DNA of 64,000 nt from Roseococcus pinisoli (GTDB lineage: Bacteria; Pseudomonadota; Alphaproteobacteria; Acetobacterales; Acetobacteraceae): NCBI RefSeq assembly GCF_018413645.1, contig NZ_JAHCDA010000002.1, positions 1-64,000 of the forward strand, read 5' to 3'. The notes below the pieces were generated by a model, which was not told the DNA's origin, made no database searches, and worked only from the letters and a program-made list of their open reading frames with translations. A program made the translations under genes and the position numbers. Below are positions 33,819-46,400 of this stretch, in pieces. Position 1 is the stretch's first letter; each line of letters begins with the position of its first letter.

Positions 33819-35828
33819 CTAGACGGAGAAGGCACCCGGGAAATGACAGGCCGCCAGACGGCCTGGGGCGACCTCCGCGAGCGGTGGCCGGACTTCCGCG
33901 CAGACGGGCTGGGCCACGGGGCAGCGCGCCCGGAACGCGCATCCCTCGGGCAATGACAGCGTCGAGGGCGGTTCGCCGGCGAGCACCACGCGCTCGCGCC
34001 CCGGTTCGGGCACCGCCGAGGTCAGCGCCACCGTGTAGGGATGCAGCGGCCGCGCGAAGAGCTCCTGCGCCGGGCCTTCCTCGACGATGCGGCCGAGATA
34101 CATCACCGCCACGCGGTCGCAGAAGGCGCGCACCACCGCGAGGTCATGCGCGATGAAGAGGTAGGACAGGCCGAGCCGCTCGCGCAGGTCCAGCATCAGG
34201 TTCAGCACCTGCGCCTGCACGTTCACGTCGAGCGCGGAGACCGGCTCGTCCGCCACCACCAGGTCCGGCTCCAGCGCCAGCGAGCGCGCGATGGAGACGC
34301 GTTGCCGCTGCCCGCCAGAGAATTCATGCGGGAAGCGCTGCGCCCATTCCGGTTTTAGGCCGACGGTGGCCATGAGCTCCAGCACGCGCCCGCGCGCCTC
34401 GGCCCGTGTCGCCGCGCGGCCATGGGCCAGCAGCGGCTCGGCCAGCGCGTCCCCCACCGTCATGCGCGGGTTGAGCGAGGCGTAGGGGTCCTGGAAGACC
34501 ATGCCCATGCGCGGCCGCAATGGGCGCATCTCGGCGGCGGTGAAGTGGGTGATGTCCTGTCCGTCGAAGCGCAGCGTGCCGGAGGTCGGCGCATGCAGCC
34601 GCGTCACCAGCCGTGCTAGGGTGGATTTCCCGCAGCCGCTTTCGCCCACGATGCCCAGCGCCTCGCCCCGGCGCAGCCGCAGGTCGACGCCGTTCACGGC
34701 GTGCACGACGGGCCGCTTCCCGAAGAAGCCGAGGCGGCTCAGCGGAAAATGCTTCACGAGATCGTGCCCTTCGAGCAGCGGGCGCTCCTCGGGGGCTGGT
34801 GTGCGGAAGGCAGCCTCGGCGGCCACCGGCGGCGGGGGCAGGGGGGTGCCATCCATCGTCACCCAGCAGCGCGCGCGGCGGCCGGGTGCCACTTCCATCA
34901 GCGGCGGGTGATCGGTCTCGCAGCGCGCGAGCTTGAAGGGGCAGCGCGCCGCAAAGCGGCAGCCGGGCGGTGGATCCAACGCGCTGGGCGGCCCGCCTTC
35001 GATGGAGACCAGCCGCGTGCCGGCCGGGCTGTCCAGCCGGGGCACCGCGTTCACCAGCGCCCAGGCATAGGGGTGGCGCGGATCGGTCAGGACGGCCGCC
35101 GTCTCCGCTTCCTCGACGATCTCGCCCGCATACATCACGGCCACGCGGCGACAGACCGTGCCGATGACGCCGAGGTCGTGCGAGATGAGCACGATGGCCG
35201 TGCCGAACTCCTGGTTCAACCCGCGCATCAGGTCCAGGATCTGCGCCTGGATGGTCACGTCCAGCGCCGTCGTCGGCTCGTCGGCGATGAGCAGCGCCGG
35301 GTCGTTGGCGACGCCGATGGCCAGCATCACCCGCTGCCGCATGCCACCGGAGAACTGGTAGGGGAACGACGCCGCGGCGCGCTCCGGCGCCGCCACGCCC
35401 ATGCGCCGCAGCAGGTCCACGGCGCGCAGCTTCGCCTTGGCCGGCGTCTGGCGGCCGTGGGAGACCATGTGCTCCGTGACCTGCCGCAGGATGCGGATCA
35501 CCGGGTTGAGCCCGGTCATCGGGTCCTGGAAGACCATGGCGGCGCGGTCGCCGCGCCAGTCCCGCAGCTCCTCGCCCGACATCTCCAGCACGTCGCACCC
35601 CTGGAAGCGCACCGAACCGCCGATGATGCGCGCGGGCTCCTCCAGCAGGCGCATCAGGGACAGCGCCGTAACGCTTTTGCCCGAGCCGCTCTCCCCCACC
35701 AGGCCCAGGGTCTCGCCGGGGCCGATGGTGAAGGAAACGCCGTCCACCGCGCGCACGGCGCCCGCATCGGTCAGGAAGACCGTCTGGAGATTCTCGACCT
35801 CCAGGACCGGCAGTCCCGAACCCGTCAC
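33819..35828 (-). CDS. Dipeptide/oligopeptide ABC transporter, fused double ATPase (DppD-DppF type)
   Basis: 669 residues holding two complete ATPase modules. Module 1: [29 protein letters not shown], then the oligopeptide C-terminal Cys motif CRFAARCPF. Module 2: [33 protein letters not shown], then CAFRARCPV. In most peptide transporters these are two genes (DppD and DppF); the fused form is like GsiA or YejF. The start is GTG at 35828, which overlaps the DppC-type stop by 4 nt. It is the last gene of a four-gene operon and energises import through the two permeases. Confidence 0.92.
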   Translation of the reverse strand: MTGSGLPVLEVENLQTVFLTDAGAVRAVDGVSFTIGPGETLGLVGESGSGKSVTALSLMRLLEEPARIIGGSVRFQGCDVLEMSGEELRDWRGDRAAMVFQDPMTGLNPVIRILRQVTEHMVSHGRQTPAKAKLRAVDLLRRMGVAAPERAAASFPYQFSGGMRQRVMLAIGVANDPALLIADEPTTALDVTIQAQILDLMRGLNQEFGTAIVLISHDLGVIGTVCRRVAVMYAGEIVEEAETAAVLTDPRHPYAWALVNAVPRLDSPAGTRLVSIEGGPPSALDPPPGCRFAARCPFKLARCETDHPPLMEVAPGRRARCWVTMDGTPLPPPPVAAEAAFRTPAPEERPLLEGHDLVKHFPLSRLGFFGKRPVVHAVNGVDLRLRRGEALGIVGESGCGKSTLARLVTRLHAPTSGTLRFDGQDITHFTAAEMRPLRPRMGMVFQDPYASLNPRMTVGDALAEPLLAHGRAATRAEARGRVLELMATVGLKPEWAQRFPHEFSGGQRQRVSIARSLALEPDLVVADEPVSALDVNVQAQVLNLMLDLRERLGLSYLFIAHDLAVVRAFCDRVAVMYLGRIVEEGPAQELFARPLHPYTVALTSAVPEPGRERVVLAGEPPSTLSLPEGCAFRARCPVAQPVCAEVRPPLAEVAPGRLAACHFPGAFSV

Positions 35829-36676
35829 CGCCCGCGCGTCCGCGGGTCGAGCCAGTCGCGCAGCCCGTCGCCGAGAAAATTGAAGCCCACGACCACGGTC
35901 AGGATCGCCAGACCAGGGAAGGTCGCGACCCACCATTGCTCCACCAGCTCGCGCCCCTCGGCGACCATGGAGCCCCATTCCGCCGTCGGCGGCACCACGC
36001 CCAGGCCGAGGAAGGAGAGGCCGGCGAAGGTGAGGATGGCGTTGCCGAGGTCGAGCGTGATCAGCACGGCCAGTGGCCCCAGCGTGTTCGGCAGGATGTG
36101 CCGGCCGAGGATGCGCACGGGCTTGAGGCCGAGCACCGTCGCCGCCTCGACGTATTCCTGGCTGCGTTGGACGAGGGCCAGCGCGCGGGCGAGCCGCGCG
36201 AATTTCGGCCACCAGACGACGAGCATCGCCAGGATGGTGTTGGTGCTGCCGATGCCGAGCGCTGCGGCGATGGCGAGCGCCAGGATGATCGGCGGGAAGC
36301 ACAGCACGAGGTCGGTGAAGCGCATCAGCGCTTCGTCGACGAAGCCGCGCGCCCAGGCCGCGATGATGCCCACGGTCACGCCGATCGCGGCCCCCAGCAG
36401 CACCACCGAAAATCCCGCCAGCAGTGACAGCCTCGCGCCGAAGATGAGCCGCGAGAGCACGTCGCGCCCCAGCACGTCGGTGCCCAGCCAATGATCGGCG
36501 GAGGGCGGCGTCAGGCGGTTCACGATGTCCTGCGCCTGGGGCGGATAGGGGGCGATGAGCGGCGCGAAGAGCGCGACGAGGATCCAGGCGAGCACGATCG
36601 CGCTCCCCACCCAGGCCGGCCCATAGCGGCGCAGGCGGCGGCGCCAGCGCGGCCTCGTCGCCGGCATGGCCACCAT
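35825..36676 (-). CDS. dppC: Dipeptide/oligopeptide ABC transporter permease (DppC type)
   Basis: 283 residues with the DppC/OppC architecture: an N-terminal helix ([20 protein letters not shown]), the conserved [20 protein letters not shown], five further helices and the EAA loop ([20 protein letters not shown]). The ATG at 36676 lies 8 bp after the end of the upstream permease gene; a TTG at 36688 would overlap it by 4 nt and is an alternative. It forms one half of the channel. Confidence 0.9.
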   Translation of the reverse strand: MVAMPATRPRWRRRLRRYGPAWVGSAIVLAWILVALFAPLIAPYPPQAQDIVNRLTPPSADHWLGTDVLGRDVLSRLIFGARLSLLAGFSVVLLGAAIGVTVGIIAAWARGFVDEALMRFTDLVLCFPPIILALAIAAALGIGSTNTILAMLVVWWPKFARLARALALVQRSQEYVEAATVLGLKPVRILGRHILPNTLGPLAVLITLDLGNAILTFAGLSFLGLGVVPPTAEWGSMVAEGRELVEQWWVATFPGLAILTVVVGFNFLGDGLRDWLDPRTRGR

Positions 36677-36684
36677 GCTCGTGC

Positions 36685-37695
36685 TCAACGCCGCACCCTC
36701 GGGTCGAGCAGGCCATAGGAGAGATCGACCAGCAGGTTCACCAGCAGATAGGTGGCCGAGACCACCAGCGTGATCCCCATGATGGCCGGGAAATCCAGCG
36801 CGGCGGCGGATCGGAAGGTGTAGCGACCGAGGCCGGGCCAGGAGAACACGGTTTCCGTCATCACCGCGCCCGCCAGCAGGTTGGCGTAGGCGAGGCCGCC
36901 CAGCGTCACCACCGGCACCAGCGCATTGGGCAGCGCATGGCGCAGCACGATGACCCGCGCCCGCAGCCCCTTGGCGCGGGCCACGCGGACGAAGTCCTGG
37001 CCCAGGGCGTCGAGCATCGCGGCACGCGTGGTGCGGGTGATCAGGCCGATGGTGGCGGCGGCCAGGACCACGGCCGGCAGGATGAGATGCGCCGCCGCGT
37101 CCCACCAGGCTTCCCAGTCGCCGGCCAGCGCGGCGTCGATCAGGAAGAGGCCGGTCGGCCCCTCTGGTGGGAAGGCGATGGGGTCCATGCGGCCCGGACC
37201 CGGCGCCCAGCCGAGCCAGCCGTAGAAGATCGCCAGCATGATGAAGGCGAGCCAGAAGGTGGGTGCCGAGACGCCCAGCAGCGAGATGGCCCGGGCCAGG
37301 GAATCCACCCAGCTATCGCGCCAGACGGCGGCGGCGATGCCCAGCGGGATGCCCACGCCGATCGCCAGCAGGAAGGCGATGGTCGCGAGCTCCACCGTCG
37401 CCGGCGCGTATTGCACGATGTCGTCCAGCACGGGCCGGCGCGTGGCGATGGAGATGCCGAGGTCACCATGTGCGAGGCCCTTCAGGAAGATGCCGTAGCG
37501 TTCCCAGAGCGGCAGATCGAGCCCCCATTTCGCGCGCCATTCCAGCACCGTCTGCGGGTTGGAGGCCTGGATGTCGCCAAGCTGCGCCAGCACCGGATCG
37601 CCCGGCACCAGCGCGGAGATGAGGAACACCACGAGGCTGGCGAGCAGCGCCATCGCGACGGCGGACAGCAATCGGGTCGCGATGTAGCGCGGCAA
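36685..37695 (-). CDS. dppB: Dipeptide/oligopeptide ABC transporter permease (DppB type)
   Basis: About 336 residues with the DppB opening LPRYIATRLLSAVAMALLAS and FLISALVPGDPV, the EAA loop (VRVARAKGLRARVIVLRHAL) and six helices. No ATG is available near the start; TTG at 37695 lies 10 nt after a strong GGGAGG, while TTG at 37713 would lie before it, so 37695 is chosen. It is the other half of the channel, downstream of the binding-protein gene by about 46 bp. Confidence 0.87.
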   Translation of the reverse strand: MPRYIATRLLSAVAMALLASLVVFLISALVPGDPVLAQLGDIQASNPQTVLEWRAKWGLDLPLWERYGIFLKGLAHGDLGISIATRRPVLDDIVQYAPATVELATIAFLLAIGVGIPLGIAAAVWRDSWVDSLARAISLLGVSAPTFWLAFIMLAIFYGWLGWAPGPGRMDPIAFPPEGPTGLFLIDAALAGDWEAWWDAAAHLILPAVVLAAATIGLITRTTRAAMLDALGQDFVRVARAKGLRARVIVLRHALPNALVPVVTLGGLAYANLLAGAVMTETVFSWPGLGRYTFRSAAALDFPAIMGITLVVSATYLLVNLLVDLSYGLLDPRVRR

Positions 37696-37741
37696 CTGGA
37701 CGTGGCCTCCCAATCAACTGCGATGCGGCAAGGGCCGGGCC

Positions 37742-39355
37742 CTAGGCCGGCGTGACGTGCGCCATCTCGAGCTGCCATCCGGCGGCGGTCAGCGGAAAGC
37801 CGCGAATGTTGTTGCGCACGGCGATCTGGTAGATCGGCTGGAAGAGAATGAAGTGGTGCGCCTCGTCCACCATCTTGCGCTGCCACTCGATCCAGAGGTT
37901 CGCGGCGGTGTCGAGGTTCTGTTCCTCCGAGGCGCGCTTCACGAGGGCGGTCATCTCCGGCGGCACCGTCCAGTGGACACGCCGCGCGACGCGTTCGACC
38001 ACCGCGCTCGCCCAGAGGTCGTTGCAGACGGCGGGTGGGTTCCAGAAGGTCAGGACACCGCCGGCCTCGCGACCCTGGGTATAGACGGTGCGGATATTCA
38101 CCTGGTCCATCGGGTTCAGCCGCACGCGGATGCCGACGCGGGCCAGATCCGACTGCAGCTTCTGGCCCAGCACCTGGTAGGAGATGCCGGCGACGGCCGC
38201 GTTGCCGTAAGCGATCTCCATCTCGAAGCCTTCGGGCACGCCGGCCTGCTGCAGCAGCTGGCGCGAGCGGTCGAGGTTCTGGCTGAAGCCGATCTCGCGC
38301 GCGATCTGCTCGGTGCTCCCGTTCACGCCGATCGGCAGGAAATGCGCGGGCCTTAGCGCCACCCCGCCGAGCAGGTTGTTGAGGATGCCTTCGTAATCGA
38401 TGGCATGGCCGATGGCGTGCCGCGCCTCTTTCTTGGCCAGCACCGGATTGGCGGCCGGGTTCTGCGTGACGGCCATGTAGACGAAGTCGAGGCTCGGCAG
38501 CCGCTCCGTCCGTACATTGGGGTCGCCGCGCAGCGTCGCCATCTGCTCGGGGATCAGGTTGAAGGCCGCATGCACGTCGCCGCGCCTGACGGCCAGGAGT
38601 TGCGCCGCGCTGTCCGACAGGTGGCGGATGATCACCCGCTCGAAGGCCGGCGCGGTGCCCCAGTAGTTCGGATTGCGCTGGAGTTGGATCTGCGCGTTCC
38701 GTTCCCATCGCACGAGCCGATAGGGTCCCGTGCCTGCGGAGTTGCCGTTCAGCCATTCCGTCGCCCGGTCCGTGTCCTTGGCGCCGGGGCCAGCGGTGGC
38801 GCCCTGGCGGGTCAGCACCGCCTTCTCGGCGATGCCGCAGCCCGGATTGCAGAAGATCGGCAGGACCGGCGCATTGGGCGAATTGAGGATGAAGTCCACC
38901 GTCTGCGCGTCCACGACTTCCACGCGGTCGACGGCCTTGATGTACTGCTGCGTCTGTTCCTGCATGCCGAGGATGCGGTCGAAGGAGAACTTCACGTCCT
39001 CCGCCGTCATCGTCGCGCCGCTGGCGAAGCGCACATTGGGTCGCAGGGTGAACCGCCAGCCCTGCCCATCGGGGGTGCGCGTCCAGGAGGTGGCGAGCGA
39101 GGGCTTGGGGTTGATGAGGTCGTGTGCCTCGAGCGTCATCAGGCTGTCGTAGCAGGCGGCCAGCGTCATCGGCGGCGTGTACTGCGCCTGTCGCACCGGA
39201 TCGAAGGTGATGGTGTCCGAGATGTCGAGGCCGATGACGAGCGTACTTCCCCTGGCCTGGGCGAGGGCCCGGCCGGCAGGCAGGAGGGGCAAGGCGGCGG
39301 CGCTGGCACCGAGAAGCCGCATAAGGCTTCGGCGCGAGAGTGTCGTGATCGACAT
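37742..39355 (-). CDS. ABC transporter substrate-binding protein, family 5 (peptide type)
   Basis: 537 residues. The N-terminus has SRRSLMRLLGASAAALPLLP followed by AGRALAQ, a twin-arginine-like export signal. The family-5 body is clear (ITFDPVRQAQYTPPMTLAACY; GWRFTLRPNVRFASGATMTA; EDVKFSFDRIL). GGGAGG precedes the ATG. It is first in the operon with two permeases and the fused ATPase, so this is a full importer. The ligand may be a peptide or another oligomer; the sequence does not decide. Confidence 0.92.
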   Translation of the reverse strand: MSITTLSRRSLMRLLGASAAALPLLPAGRALAQARGSTLVIGLDISDTITFDPVRQAQYTPPMTLAACYDSLMTLEAHDLINPKPSLATSWTRTPDGQGWRFTLRPNVRFASGATMTAEDVKFSFDRILGMQEQTQQYIKAVDRVEVVDAQTVDFILNSPNAPVLPIFCNPGCGIAEKAVLTRQGATAGPGAKDTDRATEWLNGNSAGTGPYRLVRWERNAQIQLQRNPNYWGTAPAFERVIIRHLSDSAAQLLAVRRGDVHAAFNLIPEQMATLRGDPNVRTERLPSLDFVYMAVTQNPAANPVLAKKEARHAIGHAIDYEGILNNLLGGVALRPAHFLPIGVNGSTEQIAREIGFSQNLDRSRQLLQQAGVPEGFEMEIAYGNAAVAGISYQVLGQKLQSDLARVGIRVRLNPMDQVNIRTVYTQGREAGGVLTFWNPPAVCNDLWASAVVERVARRVHWTVPPEMTALVKRASEEQNLDTAANLWIEWQRKMVDEAHHFILFQPIYQIAVRNNIRGFPLTAAGWQLEMAHVTPA

Positions 39356-39628
39356 GACGGATACCTCCCGGGCCGGCCCTGTGTCCGGGCCGTGCGGCGC
39401 GGATGCTAGGTCGTTCCGGGGGTGGCGGGGAAGGAGAAAATACGCGTCTTGGTTGGTCTCTGGCCGGCGCTGTCTAGGGCTTTACCGAAAGCTCACCAGG
39501 ACTTTTGTTGCGTGGCCGTTCGCCAGGGGGCGGAGTTAAGCTAGTCACGTGGCACCATGATCTTGCTAAGCTAGATCCCGATTGGCAGCGATGGGCCTGT
39601 AATAAAGCTTTTCGAGCGCCCTTTCCCG

Positions 39629-40430
39629 TCACCTGTTTCTCAGTTTCGTTTCCGCCCAACCAAACCTTGGAAAGGTCGGCGATCTTGCCCATTGCTGCAG
39701 GCGCGACAGGTAGAGGAAGACGACTGGCGTCGTGTAGAGCGTGAAGGCCTGGCTGAAGGCCAACCCGCCCACCATCGCGTAGCCCAGCGGCTGGCGGATC
39801 TCCGACCTCGTGCCGGCCCCGAGCATGAGCGGCACCCCGCCGAGCAGGGCGGCCGCCGTTGTCATCAGGATCGGGCGGAAGCGCAGCAGGCAGCCCTCGC
39901 GCATCGCCTCCTCGGGCGATTTTCCTTCGTTGCGCTCGGCATGGATGGCGAAGTCCACGAGCATGATGCCGTTCTTCTTCACGATGCCGATGAGCAGGAT
40001 CAAGCCGATCATCGCCACGATGCTGAAGTCGAAGCCGAAGACCCAGAGCGTCAGCAGCGCGCCGAAGCCGGCGGAGGGCAGCGTGGAGAGGATCGTCAGG
40101 GGATGGACGAAGCTCCCATAGAGCATGCCGAACACGATATAGACGACCGCAAGCGCGGCCAGCACCAGGGTCGAGACGCTGGTGAGCGAGGCCTGGAAGG
40201 CCTGCGCATTGCCCTGGAAGCTGGTCACGAGCCCGCCGGGCGTATTGAGGAGGTCCCGCACCGGCGGTGACCGCGTCGCCGAGCGCCACGCCCGGCGCCA
40301 GGTTGAAGCTGATCGTGGTCGACGGAAACATGCTCTGGTGATTGATGGCGAGCGGCCGCGTGGGCGCCGTACGCCAATGCGCGAAGGAAGATATCGGCAC
40401 TTGCTGCCCCGGCCTCATCGTCCAGCTTCG
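39629..40430 (-). pseudogene. RND multidrug efflux permease remnant (MdtB/MdtC type C-terminus)
   Basis: The last ~210 residues of an RND pump are intact in one frame (39629-40261), including TILSTLPSAGFGALLTLWVF and LLIGIVKKNGIMLVDFAI, RFRPILMTT, and RQPLGYAMVGGL. The preceding ~50 residues (QQVPISSFAHWRTAPTRPLA, FPSTTISFNLAPGVALGDAV) are in another frame, so a 1- or 2-base shift lies near 40262-40270. Nothing of the first ~800 residues is present beyond about 40430. Intact RND pumps have about 1030 residues. There is no promoter or adaptor gene, so this is a dead fragment. Confidence 0.85.
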
Positions 40431-40993
40431 TAAAATCGGCCGGTTCAGTGCCCAGCGACCAAGCTGCGTAAAGGAGCGGCTTGTGAATGCGTTGTGCTGC
40501 GTTTCAATACACCACCCTGCGCCACTCGACTGTTCATGGCGATGCGACAGGCGGAAGGATCGAGGGCGAGCAGGCGTCCGGCTCGTGTCACCTTCGCACC
40601 CGAACTTTGGGCGCGGCCGACCCTGATAACCGGCCCCAAGCCGTCGATCCGACCTGCTCGTCACCCGCTCAGTTCGCGACACTCACCTGGTCCAATTACC
40701 GGCCCACGGTCTTCGAGGCAGGCGCGCCGGGGTATTGCCCCCTGAAATCCGACTGAGGATGGCGGAGATGGCGACCTGGAGAGCCGCGGGTCCTTCCCAG
40801 GCATCTTCGCTACCGGGGTACTTCGGGCCCCGCAAGGGCGCGCTCGCTCATAACAAAAACAATGGCTTCTGTTGTTCTTGTTGCTTCTGCTCGCCGTCCC
40901 GAGAGAGGCGTCTTGAGAGTCCGCCGAGAGGCCGCGGTATGATCGGGTGGATTGGTCGATGCCGGAATAAATCCGCTGAAAGTAGCGGAAAAC

Positions 40994-41010
40994 TTGGTGA
41001 GCCCGGTGGG
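40994..41010 (-). repeat. 17-bp copy of the 3' end of tRNA-Lys (candidate att site)
   Basis: TTGGTGAGCCCGGTGGG is identical to 41524-41540, the CCA end, discriminator, acceptor strand and start of the T-arm of the tRNA-Lys gene, in the same orientation, 530 bp away. Extending to 23 bp, 21 match. Tyrosine integrases that use tRNA genes leave such direct repeats on the 3' side. Confidence 0.6.
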
Positions 41011-41447
41011 TCTAGAAATGATAAGTAAAATCAAAAGCTTCCATTCCCTAACCCGGTCAAAAACCCTCATTGTAGATCAAGGGTTACCGGCCGAATTCCC
41101 TACCCGCTCCGGCGACAGAACGGCGTTGCCACCATCGCCTTCGGCCATGTGGATGGCATCCAGTGGAACGTTATTGGCCCGCTCGAACACCTGCACGAAG
41201 CTTGCGATAAGCATCGTTCTTCTGGCGCTCATCGGCGGCCACCACTTCGCTCGCGTAGGTGATGGAGGGATCGGTGTCGGAAATCGCCCTCTGGCCCCAT
41301 TGGGCGATGGGCGCTGGGGCGGGCGCGCGTCCGAGAAGAAGTTATGACCATCGCGGATCATCAGATGCTTTTCGAGGTTCAGCGCTACACCGGCAACAAG
41401 TCAATTTCTGTTAGTCCAGTCGGCGATGGCGACCATCATCGGGGCTG

Positions 41448-41473
41448 AATTCCCTACCCAAATTCCCTACCCA
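41448..41473. repeat. Tandem AATTCCCTACCCA repeat
   Basis: AATTCCCTACCCA occurs twice head to tail at 41448-41460 and 41461-41473, 50 bp from the tRNA 3' end, and a third copy of the core is at 41094-41105. Function unknown; arm-type binding sites of an integrase would be arranged like this. Confidence 0.5.
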
Positions 41474-41524
41474 TCCCGACTTCTCTTAATTTATTTAATA
41501 AAAACAATGACTTGTAGTAGTCAT

Positions 41525-41600
41525 TGGTGAGCCCGGTGGGACTCGAACCCACGACCCCATGATTAAAAGTCACGTGCTCTACCGGCTGAGCTACGGGCTC
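41525..41600 (-). tRNA. tRNA-Lys(TTT)
   Basis: A 76-nt cloverleaf on the minus strand: acceptor GAGCCCG pairs with CGGGCTC, D-stem GCTC/GAGC, anticodon loop CTTTTAA with anticodon TTT, T-arm GTGGG-TTCGAGT-CCCAC, discriminator A and an encoded CCA. It decodes AAA and AAG. Its 3' end is duplicated 530 bp downstream. Confidence 0.97.
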
Positions 41601-41701
41601 ACGGAACATTGCCGCGCTGCGCCTGCTGAAAGGCTGATTCTCGTCCCAGGTCAAGCGACCTGGCAAGATCAGCCTTCAGCAGACGATACGCGGAAGGCGA
41701 A

Positions 41702-42223
41702 TCAGCCGTCGGCGAGGACGCGCGCGCGGATCAGACGGTCCGGCGTGCGGACCATGCCGCTGCCACCGGCGCCACGGGCGATCTTGTCGACATGCTCCAT
41801 GCCCTCGGTCACCTGGCCCCAGATCGTGTACTGGCCGTCCAGGCTGGGGGCGGGGGCGAACATGATGAAGAACTGGCTGTTCGCGCTGTTCGGGTCCTGC
41901 GTGCGGGCCATGCCGCAGGTGCCGCGCGCGAAGCGGGCCTTGCCGGGCGCGCTGAACTCGGCCGGGAGATTGGCCATCTCGGAGCCGCCGGTGCCGGTGC
42001 CCGTCGGGTCGCCGCCCTGGGCCATGAAGCCCTCGATCACGCGATGGAAGGGCGTACCGTCGTAGAAGCCCTGGCGGACCAGGGCCTTGATCTGCTCGAC
42101 ATGCAGCGGCGCGAGGTCGGGGCGCAGCTGAATGACGACGCGGCCTTCGTCCTTCAGTTCCAGGACGAGGGTGTTCTCGCCATCCGGGGCGCCCTTGGCT
42201 TCGGCTTCATTGGTCTCGGACAT
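41702..42223 (-). CDS. Cyclophilin-type peptidyl-prolyl isomerase, cytoplasmic
   Basis: 173 residues without a signal peptide, preceded by AGGAG. The core has YDGTPFHRVIEGFMAQGGDP (catalytic Arg in FHRVI), GTGGSE, RGTCGMARTQDPNSANSQFF (Gln and Phe of the active site) and DGQYTIWGQVTEGM. It catalyses cis-trans isomerisation of X-Pro bonds during folding. It is the downstream copy of a tandem pair with the gene at 42370, with about 70% or more visible identity in the core, so the two arose by duplication and differ in location. Confidence 0.93.
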   Translation of the reverse strand: MSETNEAEAKGAPDGENTLVLELKDEGRVVIQLRPDLAPLHVEQIKALVRQGFYDGTPFHRVIEGFMAQGGDPTGTGTGGSEMANLPAEFSAPGKARFARGTCGMARTQDPNSANSQFFIMFAPAPSLDGQYTIWGQVTEGMEHVDKIARGAGGSGMVRTPDRLIRARVLADG

Positions 42224-42369
42224 GGTCGCTCCTGAGGAAATTTCGGGTGAACAGGAAATCCGCGGCGGACGCGCTCCGAGGAGCGGCGCCCGGCCGGTTC
42301 AATAGTTGGGAATGCCGGAGGCTCCAAGCCAGCCTTCGCGGGGCGTAAACACGCCGCCGCGGGACGAGC

Positions 42370-42951
42370 TCAAATGTCGGCGAGGACCCGCATGCGGATC
42401 AGCCGGTCCGGATTGCGGACGGTGCCGCTGCCGCCGGCGCCCTTCGTGATGCGGTCCACGTGCTCCATGCCCTCGGTCACCTGGCCCCAGATCGTGTACT
42501 GGCCGTCCAGGCTGGGGGCGGGGGCGAACATGATGAAGAACTGGCTGTTCGCGCTGTTGGGGTCCTGGGCGCGGGCCATGCCGCAAGTGCCGCGCAGGAA
42601 GCGCGCGCGGCTGGTCGGGCTGAATTCGGCGCGCAGATCCGGAAAGCCGCGATCGCGGAAACCGCCGGTGCCGGTGCCGGTCGGATCGCCGCCCTGGGCC
42701 ATGAAGCCCTCGATCACGCGATGGAAGGGCGTGCCGTCATACAGGCCACGGCGCGTCAGCGTCTTGATCCGCTCCACATGCTGGGGCGCGAGGTCCGGGC
42801 GCAGGCGGATGGTGACGCGGGCATTGTCCTTCAGCTCCATCACCAGCGTGTTCTCGCGGTCAGGAGCGCCCTGGGCCTGGGCCTCGGGCGAAAGGGCAGC
42901 GGCGCCACCGGCGGCGATGAGGGAAGTGGTCAGAAGGCTGCGGCGGTTCAT
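42370..42951 (-). CDS. Cyclophilin-type peptidyl-prolyl isomerase, exported
   Basis: 193 residues. The N-terminus RRSLLTTSLIAAGGAAALSP followed by EAQAQ is a signal peptide, so this copy is periplasmic (PpiA-like). The catalytic core repeats that of its neighbour: YDGTPFHRVIEGFMAQGGDP, RGTCGMARAQDPNSANSQFF, FIMFAPAPSLDGQYTIWGQV. It is upstream of the cytoplasmic copy, with 146 bp between, and downstream of coaD. Translation starts at the ATG at 42951. Confidence 0.93.
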   Translation of the reverse strand: MNRRSLLTTSLIAAGGAAALSPEAQAQGAPDRENTLVMELKDNARVTIRLRPDLAPQHVERIKTLTRRGLYDGTPFHRVIEGFMAQGGDPTGTGTGGFRDRGFPDLRAEFSPTSRARFLRGTCGMARAQDPNSANSQFFIMFAPAPSLDGQYTIWGQVTEGMEHVDRITKGAGGSGTVRNPDRLIRMRVLADI

Positions 42952-43003
42952 GGTCGATCCTCCGTCGGAGAAATGGAACGTGGAGTGAAGGCGGGCCGGC
43001 GCG

Positions 43004-43508
43004 CTATTCGGCGGCGGTCTTGCGGGTCTTCGCGAGCGTGCGCTCCAGCGTGAGCGCCGGCACGAAGGTGGAGATATCGCCGCCGAGCTGCGCGATCTCC
43101 TTCACGAAGCGCGAGGAGATGAAATGGTTGCGCTCGCTGGCCATGAGGAAGACCGTCTCGACCTCCTGGTCGAGGCGGGCGTTCATGCCGGCCATCTGGA
43201 ATTCATAGTCGAAATCCGTCACCGCGCGCAGGCCGCGGAAGATCATCTGCGCGCCGACCTCGCGGGCGAAGCCGATCAGCAATCCCGTGAAGGGGCGGAC
43301 CTCGATCACGCAGCCCGTCCGGGCGGCGATCTTGTCGGTCTCGGCGCGCACGAGCTCCGCGCGCTCCTCGAGCGGAAACAGCGGTCCCTTGCCGATGTTC
43401 ATGGCGACGCCGACCACCAGCCTGTCGACGAGGCGAGCCGCGCGGCTGATCACGTCGAGATGCCCGTTGGTCACGGGATCGAAGGTGCCCGGATAGAGGG
43501 CGACGCGC

Positions 43509-43516
<8 letters not shown>
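43004..43516 (-). CDS. coaD: Phosphopantetheine adenylyltransferase
   Basis: 170 residues, the standard length. It transfers AMP from ATP to 4'-phosphopantetheine, the penultimate step of coenzyme A synthesis. Visible motifs are [14 protein letters not shown] (the T/HxGH nucleotidyltransferase signature), the [19 protein letters not shown] block that binds substrate, and [13 protein letters not shown]. The ATG at 43516 lies inside the end of gyrA (overlap 8 nt), so the gyrA ribosomes probably reinitiate here; a GTG at 43537 is an alternative but adds residues foreign to the family. Confidence 0.95.
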
Positions 43517-46253
<2,737 letters not shown>

Positions 46254-46400
46254 GGGAAAGTCCTGGTTGGTGGAACCCGGGAGCTTTGCCCCCGCGCCCC
46301 GGCAGGAAACGAGTTTCCTGCGTCTTCATCAGTTTAAGAATCCAGGGATCAAAATCCCCGGCATGGGACGTGCGAGGGGGCCGAAGCCCCGCTCACGGGC

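Larger units (their letters stand above)
40431..41523. other. Rearrangement scar: gene-free DNA with tRNA fragment and short repeats
   Basis: About 1.1 kb without a credible gene between the broken RND gene and tRNA-Lys. It holds a partial tRNA copy (40994-41010) and three copies of AATTCCCTACC at about 41094, 41448 and 41461, the last two in tandem. Base composition shifts to lower GC. The 131-residue frame at 40952 reads through the tRNA copy and is not a gene. The pattern is what an excised or decayed integrative element leaves. Confidence 0.5.

Noticed and set aside
35828-36716. Upstream extension of the fused peptide ATPase frame
   Set aside because: It overlaps the DppC-type gene in another frame and lacks ABC sequence; GTG 35828 precedes the first ATPase domain.
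40952-41347. 131-codon frame downstream of the RND remnant
   Set aside because: Its VSPVGLE segment is the translation of a tRNA 3' end copy, a well-known artefact, and the rest has no family features.
46377-46390. GGGGC-CGAA-GCCCC hairpin after ssb as a terminator
   Set aside because: Short stem and no T-run in the ssb direction; it may only be local GC symmetry.
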